Under the pieces are notes generated by a model, which was given only the letters and a program-made list of their open reading frames with translations, was not told the DNA's origin and did no database searches. Below, piece after piece: positions 54,801 to 62,720 of a stretch of 64,000 nt of DNA (position 1 is its first letter; each line of letters starts with the position of its first letter). The position numbers and the translations under genes were made by a program. Source of the DNA: Heligmosomoides polygyrus polygyrus (Eukaryota; Nematoda; Chromadorea; Rhabditida; Heligmosomidae); assembly GCA_947396885.1 (NCBI GenBank), contig OX377206.1, positions 89,959,960 through 90,023,959 on the forward strand, in the 5' to 3' direction.

Positions 54801-57800
54801 TACATGTGTACTTCTCTATAGAAAATTGATTACCTGAAAGGTTTGAACTTGTGGCTACAGTGTGACCATTTCTTGGTTACCTCGTCTTGCTTCCAAACAC
54901 CAGCCAGCGTAGTTGGGTCGTATACCAGTACTTGCGGGTCGTATTCACTGCAATAAGCTCGCAATAGAAGACAGAAGACACTAGCGCAGAAGTGAAGCTA
55001 ATTGAGAAGAGGTCGAGCTCACTCTTTCGGTTTCACAGTCTTCCTCTCGAGCTCTGCAACGACCTTGTTTTTCAAAAGCCAATCGCCATCGATGAACTGG
55101 TTCCTGAAGAAAAATGTAGCTCTCAGAGTTCAAAATTACGTGAAATCTCGCAATAGGTATATCTATTTCAAAACAACATTTTGAAGCCAAATATAACGCA
55201 TTTCAAATAAAACAGTATAATTTTGAGATAAACTTTACAGCGTTTATTCTCGGCAGTCAAGCATTTTCCGTGAGCCGACAAGGTGCTAGTCGGTAACGTG
55301 GCCTGCACGGGCAGGCGGAAAAGCACCAGCCAATAATAGCTTCAACGCAACACACGCCAACCAATCAGGGCATCAGGGCGGTGAAACGCTCGTTCGATGC
55401 AATTTGGTTGGTCTGGTGCTTCCCACTCGCCATGTAGGTCATATTGACTATTTGAACCACAGTGGTAAAAGTATGTATTGTAGAAACGTTTCAAGCTTGA
55501 TTTTAGTAAAGTGTCCAGCTCTCACTCGGTTTAAATTCAGAAATGCTCTTGGTAATTGGAAAAACGCTCAGTTTTAATAAAAATATTTTTCACTCATTTT
55601 CAGTCATTACTTTTCATCTCATTTTACGAATTTAGACCGGACGCCTGGGTGTATCCTTCTTCTAGTCTGCTCGAAAACGATTTCTTCGTTCATTCAGAAG
55701 CACACCATGGCTATACTGATTGGCTAACCGAACTTTTCACTGTTATAAAGATAAGGATAAAGGACGGCGTTATTCAATCCCTTTGGGATGCGCCACGCAT
55801 TCTACTTCTACGGCATGTCGTGGAGGCGAGTTGAATGCGTATTTGCCCATACAATGACTTGCGGTGGCCAGCCAATGAACAAGTCAGTGTTTTATCCTTC
55901 CCAGACAAATCTGGTACCAATTCACCGACCCCGGAGGGATGGAAGGCTTGGTTGGCCTGGGCGGGCAATCCGAAACAGGAACCTGGTATCGGGTGCACGC
56001 GACAGCCGGTGCCTCCTCCGACTGCGCTACATGCGCCCTGTACTGTTATACCTCAATCAAATTGTTTTTGACCACATTTTTTGGCCGCAATCAAATTAAT
56101 CGATTAAATTATGATTAAATTAAATTGACTTATTACTAATAGTCTTATTTTATGACCATTGATGTGGTACATGGTGATATTACGTTTTGAACTGTTAATC
56201 CGCGTAAACTAACTAATTGTGCAAGATTGCTTAGTTAGTTTTTATCCTGTTTTATGAGCGCACTTAAAGTGCAGCTATACATAAATAAATACATAAATTA
56301 TATATTGGTAAAGTAGAAAAGGAAGACAGAAGAAATAAGTGCCTCAAAACAAACTATGGTAGAAACTTCATTTGTTTTCAGAGATTTATACGCAAGTAGT
56401 GATCTTTAAAATTAGACAAAACAATCTCACATGTAGTTTCTTATGCCATCAGCAGCGACCACGACGACATTGCTACCCTCCGGAAGAGTTTTGGCCAGCT
56501 GAAAGTGCAATGATTAAAGCTAATTCAAAACCATATTCATATAGTAGTAAAGTGTCGCAAGAATTCGCACATTTCAGAGCAGTCATGAATTTCTTCGGCT
56601 GAAAAAGCACTTTTCGGCCGCTCTGAATGTGTGAAATAAAGCGGAAGTTTAGCGCTAGTCGGGTGTGTGTGGGGTGGGGGACTCTAGTTCCTTCACAACA
56701 TCTGGAAAAATTCTCCAAGATGAGCATTACTCTCCTGGACTAAACATGCGCCGAATTGTAACCGCACGTCATGTGTAGGTATTGCGCTGTGCCCCCGTCC
56801 TCTCCTGCGCCATGTGTACCTAGTGGGCACCATAAAAGTCAATTACATAGGGAAATGCTATACAGAAATGCAAGGTGCATTGCTTCAAGTCTTGTCGATC
56901 TTTTCTTCCATTGCATAAAAGGATAAAGGACGGCTTTATTCATTCCTCTTTGGGATGCGCCACGCATTCTACTTCTACGGGATCTCGTGGAGGCGAGTTG
57001 AATGCGTATTTGGCCATACAATGACTTGCGGTGGCCAGCCGATGAACAAGTCAGCGCCTTATCCTTCCCAGACAAGTCTGGTATCAATTCACCGAACCCG
57101 GGATGGAAGGCCTGGTTGGCCTGAGCGGAAAATCCGAACCAGGAACCTAGTATCGGGTGCAGGCGACAGCCGGCGCCTCCTCCGACTGCGCTCCACGCGC
57201 CCTTCCGTTGCATAAGCTATAAAAACAAAGATATAGGTCTCAAATTAGGAATGGAAGGGCTTCGGGCCACACCTATACAACGTCTTTCTAACTTGATGCT
57301 GACGATAAGCTGAAAACCATGCTCAGTTTTTAAATCCCCTTAGCAAATTTTTTTTCAATTTTTTCTCAATTTTTGCAACATAGTTTTCATGGAAACGTTT
57401 CTCAAAATGCAGCACAATTGTGGAACGAACAGGACAAATAAATGATGGACACAGATCAGCGTTACTCAATCGCTTCGTGGGATGCGCCTTCGTGGGATGC
57501 GCCATGCTTTTGTCTCTTCGTATAGGCTCATCGGAAAGTCTTGATAGGGTTTTCATTTTCTCTCCTTTATTTCTGTATTCTGCATACAATGCAAATTAAT
57601 CAGCAATATAATCATTATTGTTAGTCACCACAGTGGTCCACCTACTGGGTCAGAGATACCTTTTCCATAACTGGGGAGACCGGGAGTCGAAGAAGTCGGC
57701 GACCGCTCAACTTAAGTCTTCAAACTTCGTGCCATTTTTTTAGCCAAGAAAGCCTTTAGGGAGAGGAACAAGACCTAATCTGAAGTGCTATGTCAGAAGA

Positions 57801-60800
57801 ATATAACAGATAGGGTACGATATCTTAGCTTAGCCCCTCGATTTTTTGGTCGTCATTTTAGCTACGTGGGGTCCGCTGTTATCGTGAAGAAGCTGCACTG
57901 AAGGTCGTCTCTCCAACTGCGCTACCACACGCTTCTAGAAACGTAATTGTGTAAGAACTCTAGTCTCCAAAATAAAGGATAAAGGATAAAAGACGGCGTT
58001 ACTCAACCCTTCTGGGATGCGCCACGCATTCTACTTCTACGGGATGTCGTGAAGGCGATTTGAATGCGTATCTGACAATACAATGACTTGCGGTGGCCAA
58101 CCGATGAACAAGTCAGCGCTCTATCCTTCCCAGACAGGTCTGGTACCAATTCACCGACCCCGGAGGGATGGAAGGCTTGGTTGGCCCGGGCGGGAAATCC
58201 GAACCAGGAACCTGGTATCGGGTGCACGGGACCGTCGGCGTCTCCTCTGACTGCGCTACACGCGCCCGAGTTACCAAAATAACGCCGACAAAATCTCGTG
58301 CAAGAACTCTTTTTCACATGAATTTCTAGGAATTTAAATAAATGTTAGGGAAAGACTTTACTACGGTATATTCACCGTCCCCTAGAGAGTACAGATAGCT
58401 CTACGCAACGAATGCTGCGTTTGTCTCTTCATGCCGAAGCAGTTGGAGCAACAAGGGTAGAAAAAACTATAGCATACCAGCTGTTGCTTCAATAACTAAC
58501 AACGATAACTTTGCGGGATGCGCCACGCATTTCACATCTACATGCTATCGTGGACGCAATTTTAGTGTGCATTTGACCTACACGAAGGTTTATGATGGCC
58601 AGTCGATAGACAACTCAGTGTTTCATCCTTCCCAGCCAAGTTTGACACCTATCCATCAACCTCGGAGGAATGGAAGGCTTGGATAGCCCGGACGAAGGCC
58701 CCCGAGCCACGAACTAATTCCGAGCACCAGCCGATAGAACGCGATGTTAGGTAAAATCCGTCCGTAGATCTGCGAAAGGCTTTTGAGGAGAATCGCTAAC
58801 CTTAAGCGCTGCCAGCAGGGCAGCTCCCGATGATGGTCCAACCATCAAGCCTTCCTCCTTGATCAAACGACGAGTCATCACGAACGTTGCCTAAACCGAC
58901 GATTTTCGCTTAGAGGCTGGCCACTTTGGCGACGCGTGACGAACTGACCTTCTCGCAAACCTCTTCAACACCATCTCCAGCTGAAATGTCGCCAATGGGT
59001 GGTAGATCTCCAGCGCTAAGCTCAGGAATGGGTGGGAACGCTGTGTCACCATTGCGAACTCCGTACACCTGAATGGAATGGGTTTCGCTATTCAGTTGCC
59101 TTCCAGTAGCTCCTTCCGCTGTTCCGGTGAACTCACCTTGGTGCCAGGCATATGCTGCTTGATGTACTTCGCAATTCCAGTAAAAGCTGCCCCCGTCCTT
59201 ATAGGAACCACGATCATGTCCACCTTGAATAATTGAATAATAATATTGAACAAACTAAAAAATCTGTAGCAAAAAGCAGACCTTTTTATTGAGAGCGGTG
59301 ACGATCTCAGAAGCCGTTGTCTCATAGTGGGCCAGCGGGCTTGCGGCACAAAGCTTCTATAGAAAGATAGAATGGGTAGCAGATAAAAAGCCAAAGGAGA
59401 GATGCTGGTGTTTATCGATCGATTTATGGACTGCGCCACGTATTCTACTTCTAGCGTGTTGCATGCTAGTATGCTGTCTATGCCTTGAATAAAAAAATCG
59501 ATAAATAAGCAAGCGAATATCTATTACATTCTGTGCCTTCATCAAATGTATCCCATAGAAACCTTTCAGCAAACTGAGTGTTTCCACCATTTTCCTAAAC
59601 GATTTCTACATAGACGATACAATAGAATCCAGACGCCAGCACGGGATATTTTCCCTTCACAGCACCTCATACAGTGTCTGTGACCTAGAAGACAAACATG
59701 GGTAATGCTCAAGAACAGGCCTAGACCCTAAGCGTTCACAGGTTGCTTTCGAAAGTGCCGTGTAGCCATTTTATTTCGACACATGTCGCGAAGACGCACT
59801 ACAGGGGTGAGGGAACGCGCCGTTGCTCGTGCCGTAACCGCGGCAGCCAACCAGGCACCGGTTCAACCAATCACAGGAAGGAGTGTGATTGGTTGCCGCG
59901 ATTACAGCACGAGCAACACAAAGATTATATTGAGTCAGTATTTGTGCGAAAATTTCCCGTGATAACGGATTCCGTATGGTTTCAGGCTGAAGAGATTCAT
60001 GAACATCTATCAAAATCGTCTGTTCCGTTTTCTGATATGCAGGATCATATTCCATTATGCCTTATTAGGCACACGTCGCGAATACGCAACGAGGGTGTGT
60101 GGGAACGCGCCGCTGACCCCCACCATAACCACAACAGCCAACCAGGTACCGGCCCAGCCGCAAAGGCAGGACATGTTATTGGCTTCCACAATTACAGTAG
60201 GAGCAGCGGCGCGTTCCCGCACCCCTGCGATGCGTCTTCGCGACAGGTACCTTTATTTTCCTAAAGTGCCTACATATTTTAGATTAGACAAACTCTATCG
60301 TCTGTGGAAATGTGCACAGAATTTCATCACCAGCAGATGTTGTCGCACTCCAGAATATTCAACGAACCCCAAGATTATTCTGACAGGAAGGATTTGGCGA
60401 CCGAAAAAATTAGACTCAGAAAATTTCGTCCACGCCTACGGACGTTTTTTTAAATAGTAACATTCTCACCTCATCGAGGAAATAGGAGTTCTCGATTCCA
60501 TCAGCAATGATTTTGGCGTAGTCGAAGAGAGCGACGCCAGTGTCGACGTTGTCACTTCTTGTGAGAATGACCTGAAAACAAAATTGTTCAGGTAAGATGA
60601 CGATGCTGAGGTGCTCAGACGCCCGCTTCATCTGTTCAGCAACAAACCTCGGCGCCAAGAGCCACAAGGACATCCATAACGTCACCACCCGATCGGTCAG
60701 GAATGACGACGACGCACCTGAAGACCCATTTTGACGTTGCAATCGAATAATCGAAATCGCAAAAGCTATGTGGGGCCAATCCATTGCTGAAATCTCACCT

Positions 60801-62043
60801 GTATCCCTTAACGGCGCATACAAGAGCAATGGCGACGGCAGCGTTTCCGCTAGCTGGTACCACCACCGTGTTACCTTCCTTGAGTCCATTCTGCTCAGCT
60901 ACCTGAAAACGAAAGTCAGTGCAGAATAGCCAAGCTGTAATTATTGCCTCAATATATGCTACACGTCTACACTCCATTCGCCGCACACTGCATCACAATG
61001 AGAATTATCAATATCGATTAGGCCGCACGACCTAATCGATATTGGCGGTTCCTATATATTATACTCCCCGTTGAACGCACACAACAAAAAAACTGCGGAC
61101 GAGTTGTCGCGTAACGGCCACAGAGTCGTGGTGCAGTAGATAGCGGGTTGCTCCGTGCGAGGAAGCTTGGTGGTTCAGTTCTTCTGCGTTGTGGCATTCT
61201 TGCATTTCAGCTGAACACATGCGATTGAGAGGTTTTGAGGTCTACAGAATTTTGCGACGTTCTTTGCGCATTTTTCCAGCCGTACGCTTCGCCGCTCGAA
61301 GAGGGCAGACCTCAACCGCGGACTCCCCCTGAGCGACGAGAGGTTCGCTCATGTAATGCTTGGAATGGAGGATTTCGCGCTCCATCGCCAACGTCCGTGT
61401 TCGACTGTTTGAATTTTTACTTTTCGCGCACGAACAACTCGATCGAGAACTCGTCCGCAGTTTTTTGCTTGTGTGCGTTTAATGGCGAGTTTATATTATG
61501 CGAAGAGTGGAGCATAAACGGAGCCAGAAACTAACGGAGGTGGCAAATCGCCTCAGAAAAGCGTGGTAACAATTCACCGACTCCGATTAGGTTGGCGACT
61601 TGGTTGGCATGGGTGGGAAGTGAACCGTGAATCTGGGAATCGGGAATGCGCGCGCCCCGTCCTACTGCTCTACCACTCGCCCATACAGTCACCAGTACCG
61701 AGAAATTAGATCGTTCAACGAACACCCAAGTGAGTACTATATATCTTCAGACTTCACTAGCAAGGCGCGATCGAGATCATGGATTTAAAAGAGATTTTGA
61801 CGAAATCGTTGCTGGTGAAGAGCTTTGGGATTTTTTTGAGAATTTTTAGATTCACCAGCGAACCCCAATTTCTTTTATAACCAGAAAAATTCTTAGCGAA
61901 TTCCTTAAGGACCTTCATCCGCTCAGAGGATTATGTTGAGAGATTTATAGAACAAAGCCTGTTTGAACTAAGCACCTCGATGATGCGAATCGCAGCGCGA
62001 TCCTCCGTTGATCCGCCGATATTGAAGTACTCGAGCTTCATAT
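45815..62043 (-). CDS. cbs-1: Cystathionine beta-synthase, tandem two-module nematode type (5' end not found)
   Basis: Nineteen exons join in consistent phase to about 655 codons. From family knowledge, CBS condenses serine (or cysteine) with homocysteine in cytosolic transsulfuration and can release H2S. C. elegans CBS-1 is two fused fold-type-II PLP modules, only the C-terminal one active, without the heme or Bateman domains of mammals. That layout is seen here. The C-terminal module (exons 12-19) has the PLP lysine motif ([10 protein letters not shown]), SGNTGIG, the phosphate loop [19 protein letters not shown] and CGGSSGS. The N-terminal module (exons 1-9) has STEDR, SGNAAVA and RTGAAFTG at the equivalent positions, so it should not bind PLP covalently. 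Exons 10-11 are the linker. The first roughly 45 residues are missing: either further upstream exons in 62-64 kb that I could not recognise, or outside the window. Its introns contain Helitrons and many SINEs. Confidence 0.93.
45945..46102 (-). CDS. cbs-1: cbs exon (C-module)
   Basis: It encodes [35 protein letters not shown] and [13 protein letters not shown]. The donor splits the next codon after TT (TT|GTGAGT), mirroring the N-module exon at 56431. Acceptor TTTAAG. Confidence 0.95.
46233..46890 (-). repeat. tRNA-derived SINE split by a MITE, CBS intron
   Basis: 3' half at 46233-46435 (AACGACGGCGTTACTCAACC, GATGCGCCACGAATTCTACT) and head at 46786-46890 (GCGCGTTACAGCGCAGTCTG on the minus strand). 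Confidence 0.75.
46436..46785. mobile_element. MITE with GGGGGCACATA inverted ends, inside a SINE
   Basis: Left GGATCTATCCTAGTCGGGGG then GGGCACATA; right TATGTGCCCCCAGAATAGGA then TAGATCC. About 350 bp, no coding frame. Confidence 0.65.
46925..47124. mobile_element. CCAAT-bearing MITE, CBS intron
   Basis: TTACATGTCCCGAATGTGAG .. CACCTTCGCGGCATGTACC, with GATTGGCTGGCG inside. A related partial copy is at 47395-47600. Confidence 0.6.
47672..47945 (-). repeat. tRNA-derived SINE, CBS intron
   Basis: AAAGGATAAAGGGCGGAGTG at the left; a small deletion removes the CCCATTTTGG-type block; head reversed at GCTACACGCACCC. Confidence 0.88.
47984..48133 (-). CDS. cbs-1: cbs exon (C-module)
   Basis: It encodes [38 protein letters not shown] and [12 protein letters not shown], close to consensus CBS. 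Fifty codons, phase 0; donor GTATCG. Confidence 0.95.
48202..48276 (-). CDS. cbs-1: cbs exon (C-module): PLP phosphate loop
   Basis: It encodes [20 protein letters not shown] then IPNCI. GTGGT is the intact phosphate-binding loop. Acceptor TGTAG, donor GTGAGT. Confidence 0.93.
48348..48434 (-). CDS. cbs-1: cbs exon (C-module)
   Basis: It encodes [20 protein letters not shown] and then ALDGNVDYV, the YRN..NPLAHY motif of CBS. Acceptor TACAG, donor GTGAGT, phase 0. Confidence 0.93.
48503..48677 (-). CDS. cbs-1: cbs exon (C-module)
   Basis: It encodes [20 protein letters not shown] and [20 protein letters not shown], near-consensus for CBS. It is separated from the previous exon by the 5.7 kb intron that holds the Helitron pair. 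Acceptor CTTCAG, donor GTGAAT. Confidence 0.95.
48949..49083. mobile_element. CG-rich palindromic MITE, copy 3
   Basis: GTTTATACTTCGACGCCAAG .. CTCAGCGTCAGAAGTATAAAC with GATCGA/TCGATC near the centre and TAA at both edges, possibly a 3-bp duplication. Confidence 0.75.
49108..49372 (-). repeat. tRNA-derived SINE, diverged
   Basis: GAGTACGCCACGAACTCTAC, GGGATATCGTAAG and GACAGCTGGTGCCTCC blocks in reverse order. An opposite-strand 3' fragment adjoins at 49405-49565 (CACTGACTTATCCATTCGTT). Confidence 0.6.
49924..49993 (-). pseudogene. tRNA-like sequence
   Basis: Minus strand: CCGCACTGGCGTAGTCGCAT (box A) .. GAGGTTCGATTCC (box B). Acceptor and anticodon arms do not fold cleanly. Confidence 0.35.
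50085..50150 (-). repeat. tRNA-derived SINE, 3' end remnant
   Basis: GTTGGGATGCGCCACGCACTCC and TTTTACAG only. Confidence 0.55.
50374..51961 (-). mobile_element. Helitron-like element B (non-autonomous), CBS intron
   Basis: It shares 3' structure with element A: on the plus strand AAGTGCTCCGACACGCCTAA with CGGCGTGTCTCGCACTTGCG, giving the hairpin GACACGCC/GGCGTGTC, and then GCGCGCTTCGCGCG. It shares the 5' terminal TATAAAAGAGTTTGTCCGTC on the minus strand at 51945-51961. The interior holds C-rich runs and a 52-bp tandem repeat but no helicase. Confidence 0.65.
51735..51950. repeat. ~52-bp tandem repeat in Helitron B
   Basis: Four units of the pattern GCTGTGGGTGATGCGGCGTA .. CTTAGGTTAGATCATTCGAC, with no unique spacers. 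Confidence 0.85.
52138..52400 (-). pseudogene. Helitron helicase C-terminal fragment
   Basis: Contains the TINKSQGQ motif and [11 protein letters not shown], strongly characteristic of Helitron/PIF1 helicases. It is the only coding remnant in the element. Confidence 0.88.
53262..53590. repeat. ~52-bp tandem repeat in Helitron A
   Basis: Six units of the same pattern as 51735-51950; one unit carries a short duplication (GATGCGGCGAATGCGGCG). Confidence 0.85.
54066..54141 (-). pseudogene. tRNA-like sequence, minus strand
   Basis: 76 nt with a perfect 7-bp acceptor (AGCGCCG/CGGCGCT) and T arm (GCGGG TTCGAGT CCCGC). The anticodon stem is disrupted (TTCCCGCCCAGTCAACTGGA). Confidence 0.55.
54236..54313 (+). 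pseudogene. tRNA-like sequence, plus strand, inverted relative to 54066
   Basis: GGTGTAATGGTGTAGAGCAT, anticodon arm CCCGC CTGGTCA GCGGG, and GGTTCGAGTCCC. The loop looks like an Asp(GTC) loop shifted by one base. About 95 bp from the inverted copy; the pair may be one hairpin element. Confidence 0.5.
54376..54550 (-). CDS. cbs-1: cbs exon (C-module): PLP lysine and SGNTGIG loop
   Basis: It encodes [20 protein letters not shown], through [20 protein letters not shown] to GY. The Lys of STKDR is the expected PLP Schiff base. The donor is GG|GTATGT, with two bases carried into the exon 5.7 kb downstream. Confidence 0.95.
54664..54770 (-). CDS. cbs-1: cbs exon: start of C-module
   Basis: It encodes [20 protein letters not shown] and [15 protein letters not shown]. 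This is the ..IGDTPMVRI..GLKCEL entry strand of CBS. Acceptor TTGAAG, donor GTAAGT; one base carried over. Confidence 0.9.
54834..54947 (-). CDS. cbs-1: cbs exon: inter-module linker, second part
   Basis: It encodes [20 protein letters not shown] and then a Lys-rich stretch ending KFKPF. It has no counterpart in single-module CBS. Acceptor TTGCAG, donor GTAATC, with phases fitting both neighbours. Confidence 0.88.
55023..55103 (-). CDS. cbs-1: cbs exon: inter-module linker, first part
   Basis: It starts by completing the split Met codon and encodes [20 protein letters not shown] and then KTVKPK. FIDGDWL matches the KFLSDRWM end of a CBS module; the rest is a charged linker. Acceptor CTTCAG, donor GTGAGC. 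Confidence 0.88.
55250..55440. mobile_element. MITE related to the CCAAT family
   Basis: GGTAACGTGGCCTGCACGGG, AACCAATCAGGGCATCAGGG and CTGGTGCTTCCCACTCGCC; termini partly inverted and diverged. Confidence 0.45.
55748..56041 (-). repeat. tRNA-derived SINE, CBS intron, 9-bp TSD
   Basis: Flanked by ACTGTTATA at 55739-55747 and 56042-56050; near-consensus. Confidence 0.95.
56042..56430. other. CBS intron, AT-rich, LINE-tail-like end
   Basis: GCGCACTTAAAGTGCAGCTA then ATAAATAAATACATAAAT at 56256-56300 resembles a LINE 3' terminus; a reverse relative is at about 19990-20030. Confidence 0.4.
56431..56498 (-). CDS. cbs-1: cbs exon: end of N-module
   Basis: It encodes [20 protein letters not shown] then NY, matching the VVILPDSVRNY strand near the end of a CBS catalytic module. 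The donor splits the Met codon after AT (AT|GTGAGA), the same position as the split codon that ends exon 45945-46102 in the other module. This supports an ancient internal duplication. Confidence 0.9.
56919..57201 (-). repeat. tRNA-derived SINE, CBS intron, 14-bp TSD
   Basis: Flanked by CTTCCATTGCATAA (56905-56918) and CTTCCGTTGCATAA (57202-57215), one mismatch. Confidence 0.95.
57202..57969. other. CBS intron with SINE scraps
   Basis: 57452-57512 repeats the SINE 3' block twice in a row (GTGGGATGCGCC), and 57903-57940 is a head scrap (AACTGCGCTACCACACGC). The remainder is unrecognised. Confidence 0.45.
57970..58267 (-). repeat. tRNA-derived SINE, CBS intron
   Basis: Full length with two AAAGGAT tail units. 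CCAAAATAA occurs on both sides and may be part of the duplication. Confidence 0.94.
58508..58740 (-). repeat. tRNA-derived SINE, diverged, CBS intron
   Basis: GGGATGCGCCACGCATTTCA, ..ATGGCCAGTCGATAGACAAC, ..ACCTCGGAGGAATGGAAGG; head lost. It ends about 60 bp from the exon at 58801. Confidence 0.7.
58801..58890 (-). CDS. cbs-1: cbs exon (N-module)
   Basis: It encodes [20 protein letters not shown] and then [10 protein letters not shown], matching the segment LI..EG.LCGGS(A/S)GS of CBS. The CGG is replaced by VGP. Acceptor GTTTAG, donor GTTAGC. Confidence 0.9.
58949..59068 (-). CDS. cbs-1: cbs exon (N-module): C-terminal lobe, diverged
   Basis: It encodes 40 residues beginning [20 protein letters not shown] and ending GVEEVCEK, in the position of the VDPEGS..YDF segment. 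It is rich in Pro and Gly and strongly diverged from the active module. Acceptor ATTCAG, donor GTCAGT. Confidence 0.85.
59137..59223 (-). CDS. cbs-1: cbs exon (N-module): degenerate phosphate loop
   Basis: It encodes [20 protein letters not shown] and continues to [13 protein letters not shown] occupies the place of GTGGT(V/I)TG, the PLP-phosphate loop. Donor GTGAGT, phase 0. Confidence 0.9.
59282..59356 (-). CDS. cbs-1: cbs exon (N-module)
   Basis: It encodes [20 protein letters not shown] then ALNKK. The [11 protein letters not shown] stretch corresponds to the NPLAHYDTTA motif of CBS. The acceptor is CTATAG rather than CAG; the donor is GTCTGC. Phase 0. Confidence 0.88.
59778..60251. mobile_element. 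Two CCAAT-type MITE copies, CBS intron
   Basis: 59778-59915 starts ACACATGTCGCGAAGACGCA. 60067-60251 runs GGCACACGTCGCGAATACGC to GTCTTCGCGACAGGTACC. Both have GGGAACGCGCCG and AGCCAACCAGG / ATTGGTT or TTATTGGCT segments. Flanks around the second are TTATT-like. Confidence 0.65.
60470..60571 (-). CDS. cbs-1: cbs exon (N-module)
   Basis: It encodes [20 protein letters not shown] and continues to NSYFLDE. This matches the IVRTPT..HILDQ segment of CBS, with the final Gln replaced by Glu. Phase 0 at both ends; donor GTGAGA. Confidence 0.88.
60648..60717 (-). CDS. cbs-1: cbs exon (N-module)
   Basis: It encodes [20 protein letters not shown] and then GAE, the counterpart of the [15 protein letters not shown] strand-helix of CBS. 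The lysines of the PEKM region are not kept. Flanked by TTCAG and GTTTGT. Confidence 0.9.
60799..60902 (-). CDS. cbs-1: cbs exon (N-module): degenerate substrate loop
   Basis: It encodes [20 protein letters not shown] followed by [14 protein letters not shown]. The active-module equivalent is [19 protein letters not shown]. Acceptor TTTTCAG, donor GTGAGA, two bases carried over. Confidence 0.9.
61005..61040. repeat. Short perfect palindrome
   Basis: ATATCGATTAGG, 8 bp, CCTAATCGATAT: a 12-bp perfect inverted repeat just outside the MITE at 61071. Confidence 0.6.
61071..61485. mobile_element. ~415-bp MITE with ~33-bp inverted termini
   Basis: Left AACGCACACAACAAAAAAAC then TGCGGACGAGTT; right its inverse AACTCGTCCGCAGTTTTTTG then CTTGTGTGCGTT. 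The interior includes a tRNA-like box (GTGGTGCAGTAGATAGCGGG) at 61129. No coding frame of note. Confidence 0.75.
61555..61685 (-). repeat. tRNA-derived SINE, 5' part, diverged
   Basis: Minus strand starts GGGCGAGTGGTAGAGCAGTA and runs to ..CGGTGAATTGTTACCACGCT. Confidence 0.6.
61976..62043 (-). CDS. cbs-1: cbs exon (N-module): lysine-equivalent motif with Glu
   Basis: Read on the minus strand after TTTTCAG, it gives [20 protein letters not shown] and ends before GTGCTT. It begins with two bases of a split codon, so at least one upstream coding exon exists. STEDR replaces the STKDR-type motif that carries the Schiff-base lysine. Confidence 0.9.
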
Positions 62044-62283
62044 CTGAAAACATCTGACAAGTTGTTTTGAAAAAAGAGTCGACCTTAGTAGGGGAACGGC
62101 ACGCTATAGAAGCAAATGAAACATGCTCAGGCTTACCTAGCCTGGATGAAAAATTTCAGTGCATTTGGTCGGTCGCACGGTACATAGCTATTTAATCAAT
62201 GGTATATTTTCAACCTTCTATTACTACCAGCTGTTACGCTTGAGCAGTTTCTGCAACTTCTTGTGAAAATTAAAACAAGTAGT

Positions 62284-62411
62284 TATGAGCCGCCCATGCA
62301 GGGCACATGATTGGCTGCCGCAAATATGATAGGAATAATGACGCGTTCTCGCTCCCACTGCTGCACGTTCCCGCACCCTCGTAGTGTGTCTTCTCGTCAC
62401 GTACCCTTTAT
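62284..62411. repeat. CCAAT-type MITE fragment
   Basis: CACATGATTGGCTGCCGCAA .. GTGTCTTCTCGTCACGTACC: the right-hand end only. Confidence 0.5.
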
Positions 62412-62511
62412 TAAAAGGATATTCCATGTAAAAAATATAAATAACAATTAATAATTGGTTTTGTTGCAGCATTCCTTCAATTAAAAGTGTTACTCCACAA
62501 TATATCTGTTA

Positions 62512-62642
62512 GGCCCTGTTTATACTTCCAACGCAAGTGACGCGACGGCATGTATAGTGGCCAAATTGATCGATCGCGACGCTCGATCAATATCCGCAAC
62601 AAGTGGCGTCGCGTGGCTCGGCGTCGAAGTATATACGGCCCC
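62512..62642. mobile_element. CG-rich palindromic MITE, copy 4, TTA flanks
   Basis: GGCCCTGTTTATACTTCCAA .. CGGCGTCGAAGTATATACGG then CCCC, with TTA on both sides (62509-62511 and 62643-62645). A GGCCCTGTTT terminus with a TTA duplication fits PIF/Harbinger-type elements. Confidence 0.75.
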
Positions 62643-62720
62643 TTAGACACATAAGCTCTTCTGCCTAGCTCTTTGAATAAATATACATTCCTTATATACA
62701 GTACAGCACTACTGTACAGT

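Noticed and set aside
60416..60889. 157-codon minus-strand frame as a separate gene
   Set aside because: It is two CBS exons read through their introns; the spliced model explains the conserved parts.
62120..62220. Donor-like GGCTAG|GTAAGC on the minus strand as the missing first CBS exon
   Set aside because: In the phase required by the 62043 exon the upstream frame has stops and shows no CBS-like residues.
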